Shown here piece by piece: positions 16,706 to 26,136 of a stretch of DNA of 64,000 nucleotides. Location of the stretch: positions 1-64,000 of the forward strand of contig VXNM01000011.1 of NCBI GenBank assembly GCA_009840545.1. Reading direction: 5' to 3'. Every line of letters starts with the position of its first letter. The stretch's first letter is position 1. This DNA comes from Gammaproteobacteria bacterium. GTDB lineage: Bacteria; Pseudomonadota; Gammaproteobacteria; Pseudomonadales; Azotimanducaceae. The translations under genes and the position numbers were made by a program. The notes under the pieces are model-generated. The model was not told the DNA's origin. It was given only the letters and a program-made list of their open reading frames with translations, and ran no database searches.

Positions 16706-17879
16706 TTTGACTCAGCTCCGTTCGTACATCTTCCTCAATTTTCCGCTTTACCTCCAAGTATTGCAGTCCTTCTTCGCGAGCTAATCTCGCCAAGTCTTCA
16801 TGCTCCACTTTCCACTTTGTCTCGGAGCTAGAAAGTTTGGCTATCTTGACTCTCACGGATCCGTAACGAGTCTGCACGTTCAGAATTTGCCTAGGAACCA
16901 TGTGTTTAGTTACTGAATGGGTGCGTACTCCAAGTGTGGTCGTTCCACGTAGCACCGAACCAATCAGGTGCTCAGCCTTATCTTGACGAGCAAGAACTGT
17001 AATTCGATGAGCAGGTCGGGACTTCTTCATCAGTATTGGAGTCACAAATACATCCAAGGCTCCCTCCTCCAGGAGCTGTTCAAACAATGTACCAATTGCC
17101 TCGGGAGTCATGTCGTCAATGTTGCATTCGATTTCCATATTGGACTCATATGCAAGTTCGGGCTCCATCTGGGCTAAAGACACCCGAAGTACATTGGGAA
17201 CTTCGAAGTCCTTTTGACCCAGCCCATAGCCGATCCGTTTTACTCTAAGATTGTTGGGAACTTCAAACGAATCGACGGTTGCTGAAAGTATTGCGGCGCC
17301 TGTGGGAGTAGTGGCTTCTCCGTCCACTCTACCGCGTGTAGTTGGCCGATCGAGTAGGAGCTCCGCAGTAGCAGGTGCGGGAACAGGCATTAGCCCGTGT
17401 TCACACTTGACCATTCCCGAACCGAGTTCAATTGGACCGCACGCAATCGAGTCAGGTTTGAGGTATTCAAGACAGATGGAGGCTCCGACGATATCAACGA
17501 TTGCGTCGATAGCTCCGACCTCGTGAAAGTGCACTTCGTCACGAGAAATGTTGTGGACTCTCGCTTCAGCTTCCGCGAGATTTTCAAATATCTGAACCGA
17601 TCTGCGTGCAACGGAATCCGATAGCTCCGATGACTCAATCATTCTTCGAATGTCCGGAAAGTGTCTGTGGGCATTGGAAGGACGACAAGAAACTGTGGCT
17701 AGTGTGCCGGAAATCCCCTGCTTGCTTCCTCGGGAGACGGTCAATTGATACTCGCCTTCGAGGTTTAGCTGCGACAGTTCCGATCTAAGGTGCTCTTCAG
17801 GTACGCCGACATCTATCAGCGCTCCCAAGTTCATGTCCCCCGCAATACCGCTAAAACACTCGTATAGCAGCAACTGCAT
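16698..17879 (-). CDS. larC: Pyridinium-3,5-bisthiocarboxylic acid mononucleotide nickel insertion protein LarC
   Basis: A 393-residue CTP-dependent nickel insertase (cyclometallase) completing the NPN cofactor. It starts MQLLLYECFSGIAGDMNLGA and carries DEVHFHEVGAIDAIVDIVG, GTPTGAAIL-like TTPTGAAIL and ECNIDDMTPE. LarC is encoded here in one frame, without the programmed frameshift known from Lactiplantibacillus LarC1/LarC2. It lies 13 bp downstream of the Tat/Fe-S aldo/keto reductase and overlaps larB. No larA (NPN-dependent racemase) is present in the window. Confidence 0.93.
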   Translation of the reverse strand: MQLLLYECFSGIAGDMNLGALIDVGVPEEHLRSELSQLNLEGEYQLTVSRGSKQGISGTLATVSCRPSNAHRHFPDIRRMIESSELSDSVARRSVQIFENLAEAEARVHNISRDEVHFHEVGAIDAIVDIVGASICLEYLKPDSIACGPIELGSGMVKCEHGLMPVPAPATAELLLDRPTTRGRVDGEATTPTGAAILSATVDSFEVPNNLRVKRIGYGLGQKDFEVPNVLRVSLAQMEPELAYESNMEIECNIDDMTPEAIGTLFEQLLEEGALDVFVTPILMKKSRPAHRITVLARQDKAEHLIGSVLRGTTTLGVRTHSVTKHMVPRQILNVQTRYGSVRVKIAKLSSSETKWKVEHEDLARLAREEGLQYLEVKRKIEEDVRTELSQSE

Positions 17880-17892
17880 TGTGAACTACTGT

Positions 17893-19125
17893 CTAAGCAA
17901 GCATGCGGTGGGTTGGGGCGGAAAGTCTCGCGATGAATACACCGTAAGTGCATGCATCGGCGCAAGGAGTACCACTGCAAGTCAGACAAGCACTGCTGTT
18001 TGTAGCAAGTTGCGCATACTCATTGCGAGCCATTTCAACGTCGCGATAGTCGGTTGCGTACATGCGTGTGCGCAAGACATCGGCTACTTGAACGTTGTAG
18101 GGGCAACTGCTCTCACAATCGGAACAACCAGGACGACAGTATGTGTCGCTATTGAGAGCAATGTAACGTTCCAATAGCTCTCGGTCGCCATAGCTCATCT
18201 CCTCGGCGCCTGACGCTCCAAGAAACTCATCGATGTCTTTGGTTCTGTTCATGGAAACTATGAGCGCATCTACATCGGAGTTGGAAAGCACCCATTTGAA
18301 CGCGGCTTGAGAAAAGGTGGATCCGTCTTTTTCCCACGGTTTCATGTCGTTGAGTCGAGCACCCATCAGGGTCTTCATCACTACTGTGCCAACGTCGTTT
18401 TCCTTGGCTTTCTTCAGCAGATCCGGCAGTTTGGGCTGACGGGCAATCCAATCCATTCCTCGTGTAAGGTTTGCCATGAAGCTTGGATCTTGGCCAAAGT
18501 TGTATGCGCAGAGAACGACATCACAGATGTCTTGGTCGAGTGAGTACTCGAGACACTCGGCTAGCCGTCCGGCATGTCCGGACATGCCAGCGAATCGGAT
18601 TTTTCCTTGTTCCTTGGCTGTCTCGACAAACTTATGCCATTCGGGAGACTTCATAACTTTGACATCGTTCACAGCATGGTTCATGTAGACATCAACGTAG
18701 TCTGTCTGAAGCCGTTCAAGTGACTCTTCCAAGCGTTTCATGATTTCGTCGCTCTTCATTGCTTCATGAGTAATGATTTTTGAGACGATATAGACTTTGT
18801 CACGCATGCCCTTGACGACGTTTCCAATCACTGTCTCGGATTGACCTCCCGTATAGCTCTCCGCGGAGTCCAAGTAGTTGATTCCTCGGTCTATTGCATG
18901 TCGAACTACATCCTCCTGTCCCCTTCGAATTCCGCTTGAACCGAAGGAAATGTCGGAGATTTCGAACTCTGTTCTCCCGAGCCTTTTGTACTTCTGTACT
19001 TCAGGAGCTCCTTGAGTATTTGTTTCGGCCACGCCAGATTGCCCGAGAAAAGTTCCCGTCAATCCAGCTGCGGTGCCCCATTTCAGGACCTGGCGTCTGT
19101 TTGGTTGTGTTGGCGAGGTGCTCAT
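17893..19125 (-). CDS. Tat-exported aldo/keto reductase with C-terminal ferredoxin-like Cys cluster
   Basis: A 410-residue protein with a twin-arginine signal (QPNRRQVLKWG, residues 8-18), an aldo/keto reductase barrel with an intact tetrad (Asp86, Tyr91, Lys116, His150) and a C-terminal Cys-rich tail: CRPGCSDCESSCPY, then about 45 residues on CLTCSGTPCADAC. The first motif is a [4Fe-4S] ferredoxin type; the second looks like a further or degenerate site. The YTGGQSE turn is typical of Fe-S AKRs from planctomycete-like and marine genomes. It precedes larC by 13 bp on the same strand, so it is probably the head of the lar transcript. Confidence 0.85.
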   Translation of the reverse strand: MSTSPTQPNRRQVLKWGTAAGLTGTFLGQSGVAETNTQGAPEVQKYKRLGRTEFEISDISFGSSGIRRGQEDVVRHAIDRGINYLDSAESYTGGQSETVIGNVVKGMRDKVYIVSKIITHEAMKSDEIMKRLEESLERLQTDYVDVYMNHAVNDVKVMKSPEWHKFVETAKEQGKIRFAGMSGHAGRLAECLEYSLDQDICDVVLCAYNFGQDPSFMANLTRGMDWIARQPKLPDLLKKAKENDVGTVVMKTLMGARLNDMKPWEKDGSTFSQAAFKWVLSNSDVDALIVSMNRTKDIDEFLGASGAEEMSYGDRELLERYIALNSDTYCRPGCSDCESSCPYNVQVADVLRTRMYATDYRDVEMARNEYAQLATNSSACLTCSGTPCADACTYGVFIARLSAPTHRMLA

Positions 19126-19264
19126 TCGAACTCTCCACTATGGCTTGTTAAAGGATAACGCAAAACCGTGTCTCACACCAATTCAGTAGCATTTACACAT
19201 TGTGAATTCCGCAATGGAAGGGCCCCAAAACCTTTCGTAGAAGATCTGATTACAGGAGAAACCA

Positions 19265-20164
19265 ATGCCTGACTATGACTTTGTACTGACCGATCGCACT
19301 GGAACGGATGATCGAGTTGGAGTCATAACCCTCAATCGTCCAGAAAAACTGAATGCACTCTCACAAGAGTTGCTCTATGACTTTAATGACGCACTTCATG
19401 ACATGGAGGCAGACGATTCGATTCGAGTAATCATCGTCAAAGGTGCCGGCCGAGCGTTTAGCGCAGGATACGACCTTACTCCTTCAGGAGGAAGGGGCGC
19501 CGACGCAGTTGTACGAAGGTTTCGTACGGCCGATTCAAAAGGAAGGCGGTTGGTCATGGGCATTAGAACAGGGATGCAACAGATTACTGACATTCACATG
19601 TACTTTTGGAACATGGCAAAGGTGACCATAGCGCAGGTCCATGGCTATGCGATCGCGGGTGGATGTGAAGTTGCGATGATGGCCGATCTAGTTGTCGCGG
19701 CAGAGGATACACAGCTGGGACATCCTGGTTGTCGAGGTCTTGGAACGTCTCGAACCGGTGTGATATGGCCTCTGGTTATTGGAATGCGAAAGGCGAAAGA
19801 GCTTTACTACACCGGCGAAAACATCACTGGCTCGGAAGCCGAGAAAATCGGAATGGTCAACTACGCTTGGCCAAAAGACGAACTCGAAGATAGAACCGTC
19901 GCATTTGCTGACCGTCTTGCAAACATGACTGCAGACCACTTGGCTATGCTCAAGCTCAACATGAACCGTTTCTATGAAAACATGGGTATTTACTCGTCTG
20001 TCCGTAGCAGTACGGACATGGATGCGGCTGGCCAAAGTACGGGATCTAGCTACGAGTGGCAGGATCACATGCGAGAAGGTGGATTGAAGCACGCAATCGC
20101 ATGGCGAGACCCCATGTACGTCGGTAACGACTGGTATAAGTATCCCACCAAAAAGGAGGAGTGA
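19265..20164 (+). CDS. Enoyl-CoA hydratase/isomerase family protein
   Basis: A 299-residue crotonase-fold protein: VGVITLNRPEKLNALS at the N terminus, the oxyanion-hole strand GRAFSAGYDL near residue 65, and HGYAIAGGCEVAMMADLVVAA near residue 125. The usual catalytic Glu pair is only partly visible (LGHPGCRGLGTSRTG), so isomerase, hydratase or hydrolase activity cannot be chosen. It has an inserted loop around 73-100 compared with short-chain hydratases. AGGAGA precedes the ATG at 19265. The SpoU methyltransferase gene follows after 12 bp, likely only by read-through. Confidence 0.85.
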   Translation: MPDYDFVLTDRTGTDDRVGVITLNRPEKLNALSQELLYDFNDALHDMEADDSIRVIIVKGAGRAFSAGYDLTPSGGRGADAVVRRFRTADSKGRRLVMGIRTGMQQITDIHMYFWNMAKVTIAQVHGYAIAGGCEVAMMADLVVAAEDTQLGHPGCRGLGTSRTGVIWPLVIGMRKAKELYYTGENITGSEAEKIGMVNYAWPKDELEDRTVAFADRLANMTADHLAMLKLNMNRFYENMGIYSSVRSSTDMDAAGQSTGSSYEWQDHMREGGLKHAIAWRDPMYVGNDWYKYPTKKEE

Positions 20165-20176
20165 GTTCTCCAACTG

Positions 20177-21019
20177 ATGGATCCGTTTGTACACTCTCGG
20201 CGGCTAGCTCTGCGTCACGTCACTAGCCGTCAAAACCCTCGGGTCAAGTTAGCAATCCAACTGCGTTTCAAGCGTAAGCGCGACGTTCACGGTCTCTTTC
20301 TCATCGAAGGGGAACGAGAGCTTGAACGAGCTGCCGAAGCAGAGTTGCCCTTGGAGTTTGTCTTGGTTGATAAGACAATTGCTGAAGATCGAGTGCACTC
20401 CGAATTGTTGACACGAATGGAGTCGGGTGGCAAGACTGAGATCGTACCTGCTGACGAAAACATAATGGATTTGGTTTGCTATCGCGGGGGACACTCGCGT
20501 ATGGTCGCAGTCGCTCCCAAGTTTTCTTTAGACTTGAATCGGATCTCCACGAAAGAAAATTCTCTCGTTCTGATAGCCGTAGCTTTGGAGAAACCTGGAA
20601 ATCTTGGAACGATATTGCGTTCTGCGGATGCTGCCGGTGCCGATGCGGTCATTGTTTGCGATCAAGTTACGGATGTCTTCAATCCCAATGTGGTTCGGTC
20701 AAGTCTTGGCACTTTGTTTTCTGTACCAGTCGCTCAGGCGACCAAAGACTCGACCGTTGAGTGGTGCCGACTTCAAGGAGTGAATCTGATTGCCACGACT
20801 CCGCAAGCAAGCAGTTCGTACACCAGTGTTGATTACACAATGCCTTCAGCTCTTGTGCTAGGGAGTGAATCGGAGGGATTGGACGACGACTGGTTTGAGA
20901 AAGCCGACGAAGTGGTTTACCTTCCTCAATTGGGTCAAGCAGATTCACTGAATACAGCCATGGCCGCTACGGTCATGCTCTTTGAAGCACGTCGGCAACG
21001 CGATACGGGAATTCAATGA
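20177..21019 (+). CDS. TrmH/SpoU family RNA 2'-O-ribose methyltransferase
   Basis: A 280-residue protein with an N-terminal substrate-binding domain (IEGERELERAAEAELPLEF) and the SPOUT trefoil-knot domain. The three SpoU motifs are present: GNLGTILRSADAAGADAV, VLGSESEGLDDDW and SLNTAMAATVMLFEARRQ. It transfers a methyl group from S-adenosylmethionine to a ribose in rRNA or tRNA; the site cannot be named from sequence. It is convergent with the protease gene ending 1 bp away at 21021. Confidence 0.9.
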   Translation: MDPFVHSRRLALRHVTSRQNPRVKLAIQLRFKRKRDVHGLFLIEGERELERAAEAELPLEFVLVDKTIAEDRVHSELLTRMESGGKTEIVPADENIMDLVCYRGGHSRMVAVAPKFSLDLNRISTKENSLVLIAVALEKPGNLGTILRSADAAGADAVIVCDQVTDVFNPNVVRSSLGTLFSVPVAQATKDSTVEWCRLQGVNLIATTPQASSSYTSVDYTMPSALVLGSESEGLDDDWFEKADEVVYLPQLGQADSLNTAMAATVMLFEARRQRDTGIQ

Positions 21020-21020
21020 A

Positions 21021-21761
21021 CTAACGCGAACGGTTTGCCTTAAGACGTCTTGCAGCAGGCACTCGGTCCAATGAGTGGTCCCAAATGGAGTCTTCATTCA
21101 AGGAGTACACGTAGCGATAGTGGAATGGGCGATTTCGATAGATGGAATTATCGTTGTCTAGCAATTGAAGTCCCAATTCCTTGGTTTTGACTAGGGTCAA
21201 GGCGTGGTGCTCCCTTACGTTTCTATCGTATACGACAAGAATTCTTAGTTCGTCGCGCTCAAACCCTAATAACTTGAGCAACGCGTACTTTGAAGTTGCA
21301 TAGTCTTCGCAATCTCCGCCTGTTTCTAGAAAATCGAGCAGTGTGGTCCAATTCTGCCGCCTGTCGACATGACTTTCGGCTGGTTGATCGTTGGTGCGAC
21401 GATCTCGTGTGTAACGTCTCTCCTTATTGATGAATCTGTTAACCAAGGACAGCTTTTGATTAGGCTTCAAGTCCCTCCCTCGAAGCACCAGAGTGCGTAT
21501 GGATTTCATTTGCTTCGTACAGCTGGACTCGTCCTCCAAGCACTTCTTGATCAGTTCTTGTTCTTCTTCAGAACGCTTTACGACTTCATACCAGTCTTTT
21601 AGGAGACTGGCCGGACCGATGCGATTTGAATCGTTGTCAAACTCCTCGCCGCTGACGCTTGCGCCCATAAAAAGTAAGTAGACAAGACTTGCCGTGGCGA
21701 ATGCCTTGGAGAAGATCGAAGCTGTAGAACTTGCTCTATCTCGCATGATGTACCAGTTCAT
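21021..21761 (-). CDS. Bacterial transglutaminase-like cysteine protease (BTLCP/DUF920, LapG-like)
   Basis: A 246-residue exported protein with an N-terminal signal (hydrophobic FATASLVYLLFMGASVSG) and the papain-like catalytic set Cys in GGDCEDYAT, His in REHHALTLV and Asp in LLDNDN. LapG-type proteases of this family cleave surface adhesins in the periplasm under c-di-GMP control by LapD; no lapD or adhesin gene is in the window, so the target is unknown. The ATG at 21761 is chosen because AGAGGA lies 5 bp before it; a GTG at 21803 would add 14 residues before the signal. Confidence 0.8.
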   Translation of the reverse strand: MNWYIMRDRASSTASIFSKAFATASLVYLLFMGASVSGEEFDNDSNRIGPASLLKDWYEVVKRSEEEQELIKKCLEDESSCTKQMKSIRTLVLRGRDLKPNQKLSLVNRFINKERRYTRDRRTNDQPAESHVDRRQNWTTLLDFLETGGDCEDYATSKYALLKLLGFERDELRILVVYDRNVREHHALTLVKTKELGLQLLDNDNSIYRNRPFHYRYVYSLNEDSIWDHSLDRVPAARRLKANRSR

Positions 21762-21899
21762 ACGGATCCTCTGACTTGCATCCTCTTGATCACTCAACGA
21801 CACCGGAAGCTATCAGTGAGTTCGAAGTAACATTCTCTACTCGATAACCGACAGTTTCACAGAAGTACTTTACCCGAACTTCACGGAGACAGGCGACCT

Positions 21900-22325
21900 A
21901 TGAACTACGACGATAACAACATTTTTGCCAAGATTATCCGAGGAGAAGCACCGGCCTACGTGGTTGATCAGAACAAGTACTCGTTGACCATGATGGACAT
22001 CATGCCCCAAAGTAAGGGGCACACTCTTGTAATTCCGAAAGAACCTGCCGTAGACATCCTTGGAATATCGGACCAGGGTCTCGAACAGCTCATCCTGCAA
22101 ACACGTAGAGTTGCTAAGGCAGTGGACTCGGCATTTGAGCCGGATGGTGTAATGATTGTGCAACTGAATCGTGCGGGAGCAGGGCAAAGTGTCTTTCACT
22201 TGCACTTTCATGTGATTCCAAGATGGGGTGGATTGCAGATGGCTTTTCACAGTCGGGAACCTGAACAGTCTTCTGTGCTCGAGGACCATGCACAACGAAT
22301 TCGATCAGCGTTGAGCGCACAGTAG
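21900..22325 (+). CDS. HIT family hydrolase
   Basis: A 141-residue histidine-triad nucleotide hydrolase. The motif reads HLHFHVIPRW near residue 98-107, and the N terminus NIFAKIIRGEAPAYVV is the standard HIT/HINT opening. It hydrolyses nucleoside phosphoramidates or adenylated compounds; the physiological substrate is usually unclear. GGAGA upstream fits the ATG at 21900. Free-standing between a divergent protease gene and a PhyH gene 128 bp downstream. Confidence 0.92.
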   Translation: MNYDDNNIFAKIIRGEAPAYVVDQNKYSLTMMDIMPQSKGHTLVIPKEPAVDILGISDQGLEQLILQTRRVAKAVDSAFEPDGVMIVQLNRAGAGQSVFHLHFHVIPRWGGLQMAFHSREPEQSSVLEDHAQRIRSALSAQ

Positions 22326-22452
22326 TTCGGGAGCAAGGCACGAATTGTTAATATTTGGTGTTCACTTGCTATGCGATGCGCGAGGTCGTATTGTCGCAAG
22401 ATGAGCGAGTGAATGATTGCAGATGCTATGAGGAGAATTCGAGGGAGACATC

Positions 22453-23565
22453 ATGCAGGAATCGTTGACACTTGATCAGAAGAAAGATCTCTATCGAGAC
22501 GGTTACATCATCGTCAAGAACGCAGTGTCCGAAGAACTCGTCGATGCAGCTTTGCATCGTATCCAGAATCCAATCGAAGGACAGTATTCGGGATCCACAA
22601 AACCATTGACAGACCTCGTAAACGCTAGTTCGGTAACACCGATTCTTCATGAAGCGATGGGCTACTTTGATCCCCCTATTGCCTCTCAAGTTGGGATATT
22701 GCGAAAAAGAGAACCCGGAGAGCACTACAACAATCTCGGGTATCCAGACAAGGACATGCCGTACTACGGAGCAGAGTCTCATATGGATGGTCTTTGCACA
22801 ATTGGTGTTCCGCAAAAGCCAATATCGGGTACACCTGACGAAAGGTATCACCACTACATTTCTTCCGGTCCGAAAGGCGACATAGGACGTTCTCCAGAAG
22901 TAATGGGTCACAACAGCGTGCCATTATTTGAAGATCCCGAGATGACTTTGGGCAATGGGAGTTTCACCGCCTTTGTGTTTGTTTGCCTCAATGACCAGAC
23001 ACGTGAAGGCTGCGGACAAACTTCTGTATTGCGTGGAGCACACCACGAGACCGAAAAGTTCTTTCAGTGGCAACGAGCCCAAGGTAACTGTATGGGACCG
23101 GAGGGTCCGGGTTGGCCTCGTCTGAACTATGACGCACCCAACGGATGCGGTCACGTTTACTTGCCCGAAATGGTCCGAAACAAGCTCATCGACGAAACCT
23201 CTGAGTCAACGCCCGACGGTGTAAAGTGGCCAAGACCCACACAGGTCTTGATGGACAAAGGCGACGCATGTATCACCCTGTACCACATTCCACACTCGGG
23301 CACTCGAAATGAGAATGGCACCGAATCTCGCAAGAACATAATCTTTCGAATTCGTAACAAGAAGCGACAACCCAACGTCATGGTCAACGGCATTTCGGAT
23401 CACCCAGACCGAGGGCAACGAGGTGAGTGGCTAGAGTTCGAGGATGGAAACAATCCTTGGGAACGCTCCAAGGACATGCTGTGCGATATGTGGGACGAGT
23501 GGCAAGGAATGACCGAAGTAGTTGCTGCTGAGAAAGCAAGAGAACGTGCAGTCGCCGCAACATAG
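22453..23565 (+). CDS. Phytanoyl-CoA dioxygenase (PhyH) family protein
   Basis: A 370-residue Fe(II)/2-oxoglutarate oxygenase. Iron ligands: His110-x-Asp112 in ESHMDG and the distal His in YHIPHSGT, with an Arg shortly after. It is a clear paralogue of the protein at 3755-4843 (shared blocks YPDKDMPYYG, GAHHETEKFFQWQR, MGPEGPGWPRL, APNGCG and WPRPTQ). That long form has an insert between the HxD and the distal His. GAGGGAGA precedes the ATG. Unknown substrate; the next gene downstream is on the other strand. Confidence 0.85.
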   Translation: MQESLTLDQKKDLYRDGYIIVKNAVSEELVDAALHRIQNPIEGQYSGSTKPLTDLVNASSVTPILHEAMGYFDPPIASQVGILRKREPGEHYNNLGYPDKDMPYYGAESHMDGLCTIGVPQKPISGTPDERYHHYISSGPKGDIGRSPEVMGHNSVPLFEDPEMTLGNGSFTAFVFVCLNDQTREGCGQTSVLRGAHHETEKFFQWQRAQGNCMGPEGPGWPRLNYDAPNGCGHVYLPEMVRNKLIDETSESTPDGVKWPRPTQVLMDKGDACITLYHIPHSGTRNENGTESRKNIIFRIRNKKRQPNVMVNGISDHPDRGQRGEWLEFEDGNNPWERSKDMLCDMWDEWQGMTEVVAAEKARERAVAAT

Positions 23566-23651
23566 CGGAACTATCTGTTAGAACTGAATTGCCACGAGTA
23601 CAGTACTAGCACTGGCACACAGACGCGAGCTCTGTTCTCTCGTCCGAGAGA

Positions 23652-24497
23652 CTACTGAGTCTGCTCTCCCACTTGAGAGATTTCTTTGCTTGGTTTGTCT
23701 GAGCCTGCAATCTGGTCGGCGACCCACGAGAGAGACCTCACATGGCCAATTCGTTTGCCTTTTGCTCGTTCAGGTAGGTCAATTACTTTGATCCCGTCCA
23801 ATTCCGCGTCTTGTGTATCCCAGGGAAAGTACAGAAACACGGAGTCCATGTGTTGCTGGGTCTTCCACTGTGTGATCTCAAAATTCTCGGGAATTTCTTT
23901 GGGGAGGTCAACATCACACACAGTGAAGATTCCCAGCCCACCGAGCGGAGAGGCAACAACATGCACCTCATACTCTATGTCTGAGGGTAATGACTCGATT
24001 ACTGACATGATGACCGTGCCACCACAACTGTGAGCAACCACGCGAACTTTGCTAAGAGACTCCGCGCGTTTTGAACGAATCTCCTCGAATTCATTCAAGA
24101 AGAGCTTTTCCGCCCGTTCGGTTGGTTTCCCCCATTCCCACCTAAAGAAATAGGTGTCAAACTCGTCGTTGTCCAATATTTGGAGCGGATAGACCCACTC
24201 ATAGCCCCTCGCCGCAAACCCATGAATCGCAATGAGTACATCATTTTCTGGATTCACTTCTGGTTCTAGAAAGTGAATGCCCTTTTCGAGCTTCAGTAGT
24301 CGGCTTCCATTCTCTCTGAGTTCTTTGTCTCCCCACAACTCCTCTTTCCAATCTCCAGCATTCAACGTCGAGATCCACGGAAAGTCCTCATCCTTTACAT
24401 CTTCGCTTCCCATCAGCGGGTTACTACTGAGGAATCCCAGAGCAAGTACTGCTACATGTAGTGGGCCAAACCGGATGCCGGTGCGAGTTGAGCTCAT
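23652..24497 (-). CDS. Exported alpha/beta hydrolase-fold protein
   Basis: A 281-residue protein with an N-terminal hydrophobic export segment (LHVAVLALGFLSSNPLMG). The core has AIHGFAARGYEW (oxyanion strand), a nucleophile region VAHSCGGTVIMS with His-Ser-Cys-Gly-Gly (the S/C-x-G elbow) and a late LSWVADQI helix, all consistent with a lipase-like hydrolase. The catalytic His may be GHVRS near residue 245. The start ATG 24497 gives a clean signal peptide; an upstream start adds an unrelated hydrophobic extension. Monocistronic, divergent from the PhyH gene at 24648. Confidence 0.6.
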   Translation of the reverse strand: MSSTRTGIRFGPLHVAVLALGFLSSNPLMGSEDVKDEDFPWISTLNAGDWKEELWGDKELRENGSRLLKLEKGIHFLEPEVNPENDVLIAIHGFAARGYEWVYPLQILDNDEFDTYFFRWEWGKPTERAEKLFLNEFEEIRSKRAESLSKVRVVAHSCGGTVIMSVIESLPSDIEYEVHVVASPLGGLGIFTVCDVDLPKEIPENFEITQWKTQQHMDSVFLYFPWDTQDAELDGIKVIDLPERAKGKRIGHVRSLSWVADQIAGSDKPSKEISQVGEQTQ

Positions 24498-24647
24498 TCG
24501 CTGCCTAGTCGTGTACACAATACGAACTATTAGAATTAGATTAGCGAGATCAATTGTAGTTCGTACGAAACCCAAACGTAGAGCGATCCCGAGTATCGCT
24601 CACGTGGTTCAGTGATTAGCCAGGGTGCAAGTGTAGGTGGAGGAGCG

Positions 24648-25952
24648 ATGAAGCAGGAACTAAGCGAAGACCAAAAAGGGGTCCCCGAGGAGTTTCTGCC
24701 CGAGAGTGTGGTGGCATTGTCGGACGACGCTTCTCAGATAACCGATGCCAAGTGGTTTCGTACCGGCGAACCGTTTCGTTCGATGCACAAGAACAATCCG
24801 TGGCTCAAGCCTCCTGTGGGTGGCAACGGCGTTCCTGTAATGCGCCCAGACGGTTGCCTTACGAAAAGATTTCAGTGTCCTCTCTTTGATGAAGGTCGAA
24901 GCGCAGAAGGAGGTGGTCTCAACGGTACTCCTTACTATGACACCACCGTGGCACGCAAGCACAACTACTGGAAACAGTTCAACGATTTGCCGCACGAGAC
25001 AAAGGACATTAACAAAGCTCGGCAAGACTTAAGAAATTATGGGTTTTGTTTGATCGAAGATGCGATGAGCGAATACCAATGCTCGTACATGCGCGATCGC
25101 TTGGAAAGACAAGCTGAAGCGGAACGTGAATGTGGACTCGCCGACATGACACCGCACTTCCACATCATGTGGACTCTAGTCAACAAGGGTGATTGTTTTG
25201 CAAAGTGCATTGAATTTGATCCGGAGTGGGTGCAGGGCGGACCTATGATCGAACAGCTCAATCTCGAGTTGTTGGGCCCTGGACATTACGCCTATTCGTT
25301 TGCATCAAATATTGCACGTCCGGGAAGCTATCCGCAGACGCTTCACCAAGACTCGGGTGCGATTCATCCGATCCAGACCCCATTTGCACCAATTCTTGTT
25401 AATACCGTATACATCATGCAAGACGTCAACGAAGTGAATGGCGGCACTCTTGTAATTCCAACCAGTCACAGATTGGTTTCTCAGACAAAGCCAGGTGAGG
25501 AAGTTGGACCCTTGCCTCCAGCGGTGAACGTTGAGGCAAGAGGGGGCACAGTCATGCTAATGGACGGTCGATTGCTACACGGCACCGGGGTCAATCACAC
25601 CGATGAATGGCGTTACATCATGACGAACTCTAATGTAAAGCCATGGTTAAGACAACAAGAGAATTGGCAGCTGTCGATTGACTCCGACGTTCTGGAAAAC
25701 GCCTCTGACAAGTTGCTTCAAAGAATGGGATTCTATTCCTCCGGACTCTTGGAAATCGGGTCGTATTCCGGCCCACAAACAACGGTTGCGACAAGACTGG
25801 CAATGGAAGAAGGCAAATACAACCGGATACGAGCCATGGATTCTCCGGTGTCTTCGAAGAGCAAGGAAGACTTACACATCTATCAAATGAAACTGAAGAT
25901 TGAAGCTCGAAAGAGAGCAAAAGCACAAGCTGAAGAAAACGCTAATTCGTAA
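24648..25952 (+). CDS. Phytanoyl-CoA dioxygenase (PhyH) family protein, long form
   Basis: A 434-residue Fe(II)/2-oxoglutarate oxygenase with about 125 extra N-terminal residues. His233-x-Asp235 in TLHQDSG, the NGGTLVIPTSH strand, distal His in GRLLHGTGVNH and Arg in EWRYIMTN complete the site. The arrangement resembles secondary-metabolite or nucleotide-sugar hydroxylases rather than human PHYH. The ATG at 24648 directly follows GGAGGAG. It is unrelated in detail to the paralogous pair at 3755 and 22453. An MFS exporter gene follows 184 bp downstream on the same strand. Confidence 0.85.
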   Translation: MKQELSEDQKGVPEEFLPESVVALSDDASQITDAKWFRTGEPFRSMHKNNPWLKPPVGGNGVPVMRPDGCLTKRFQCPLFDEGRSAEGGGLNGTPYYDTTVARKHNYWKQFNDLPHETKDINKARQDLRNYGFCLIEDAMSEYQCSYMRDRLERQAEAERECGLADMTPHFHIMWTLVNKGDCFAKCIEFDPEWVQGGPMIEQLNLELLGPGHYAYSFASNIARPGSYPQTLHQDSGAIHPIQTPFAPILVNTVYIMQDVNEVNGGTLVIPTSHRLVSQTKPGEEVGPLPPAVNVEARGGTVMLMDGRLLHGTGVNHTDEWRYIMTNSNVKPWLRQQENWQLSIDSDVLENASDKLLQRMGFYSSGLLEIGSYSGPQTTVATRLAMEEGKYNRIRAMDSPVSSKSKEDLHIYQMKLKIEARKRAKAQAEENANS

Positions 25953-26136
25953 CTGTCTTGATTGAAAGTCTAAATAGACCGTCGGCTCGGACTCACTGTC
26001 TTAGGCTTACAGCTTTAGTGAGACAGCTCGTCTTTATTGATCTCAGTTCCGAGACTAAGTGGACTTGATCTAAACCCAGGACAAATTTGCGACAACAACA
26101 GATTGCCAAAAGCTTTGACACGGTCTAACTAGACAG

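Noticed and set aside
16698-17879. Programmed frameshift inside larC as in Lactiplantibacillus
   Set aside because: The whole 393-residue protein is in one frame with no slippery sequence needed.
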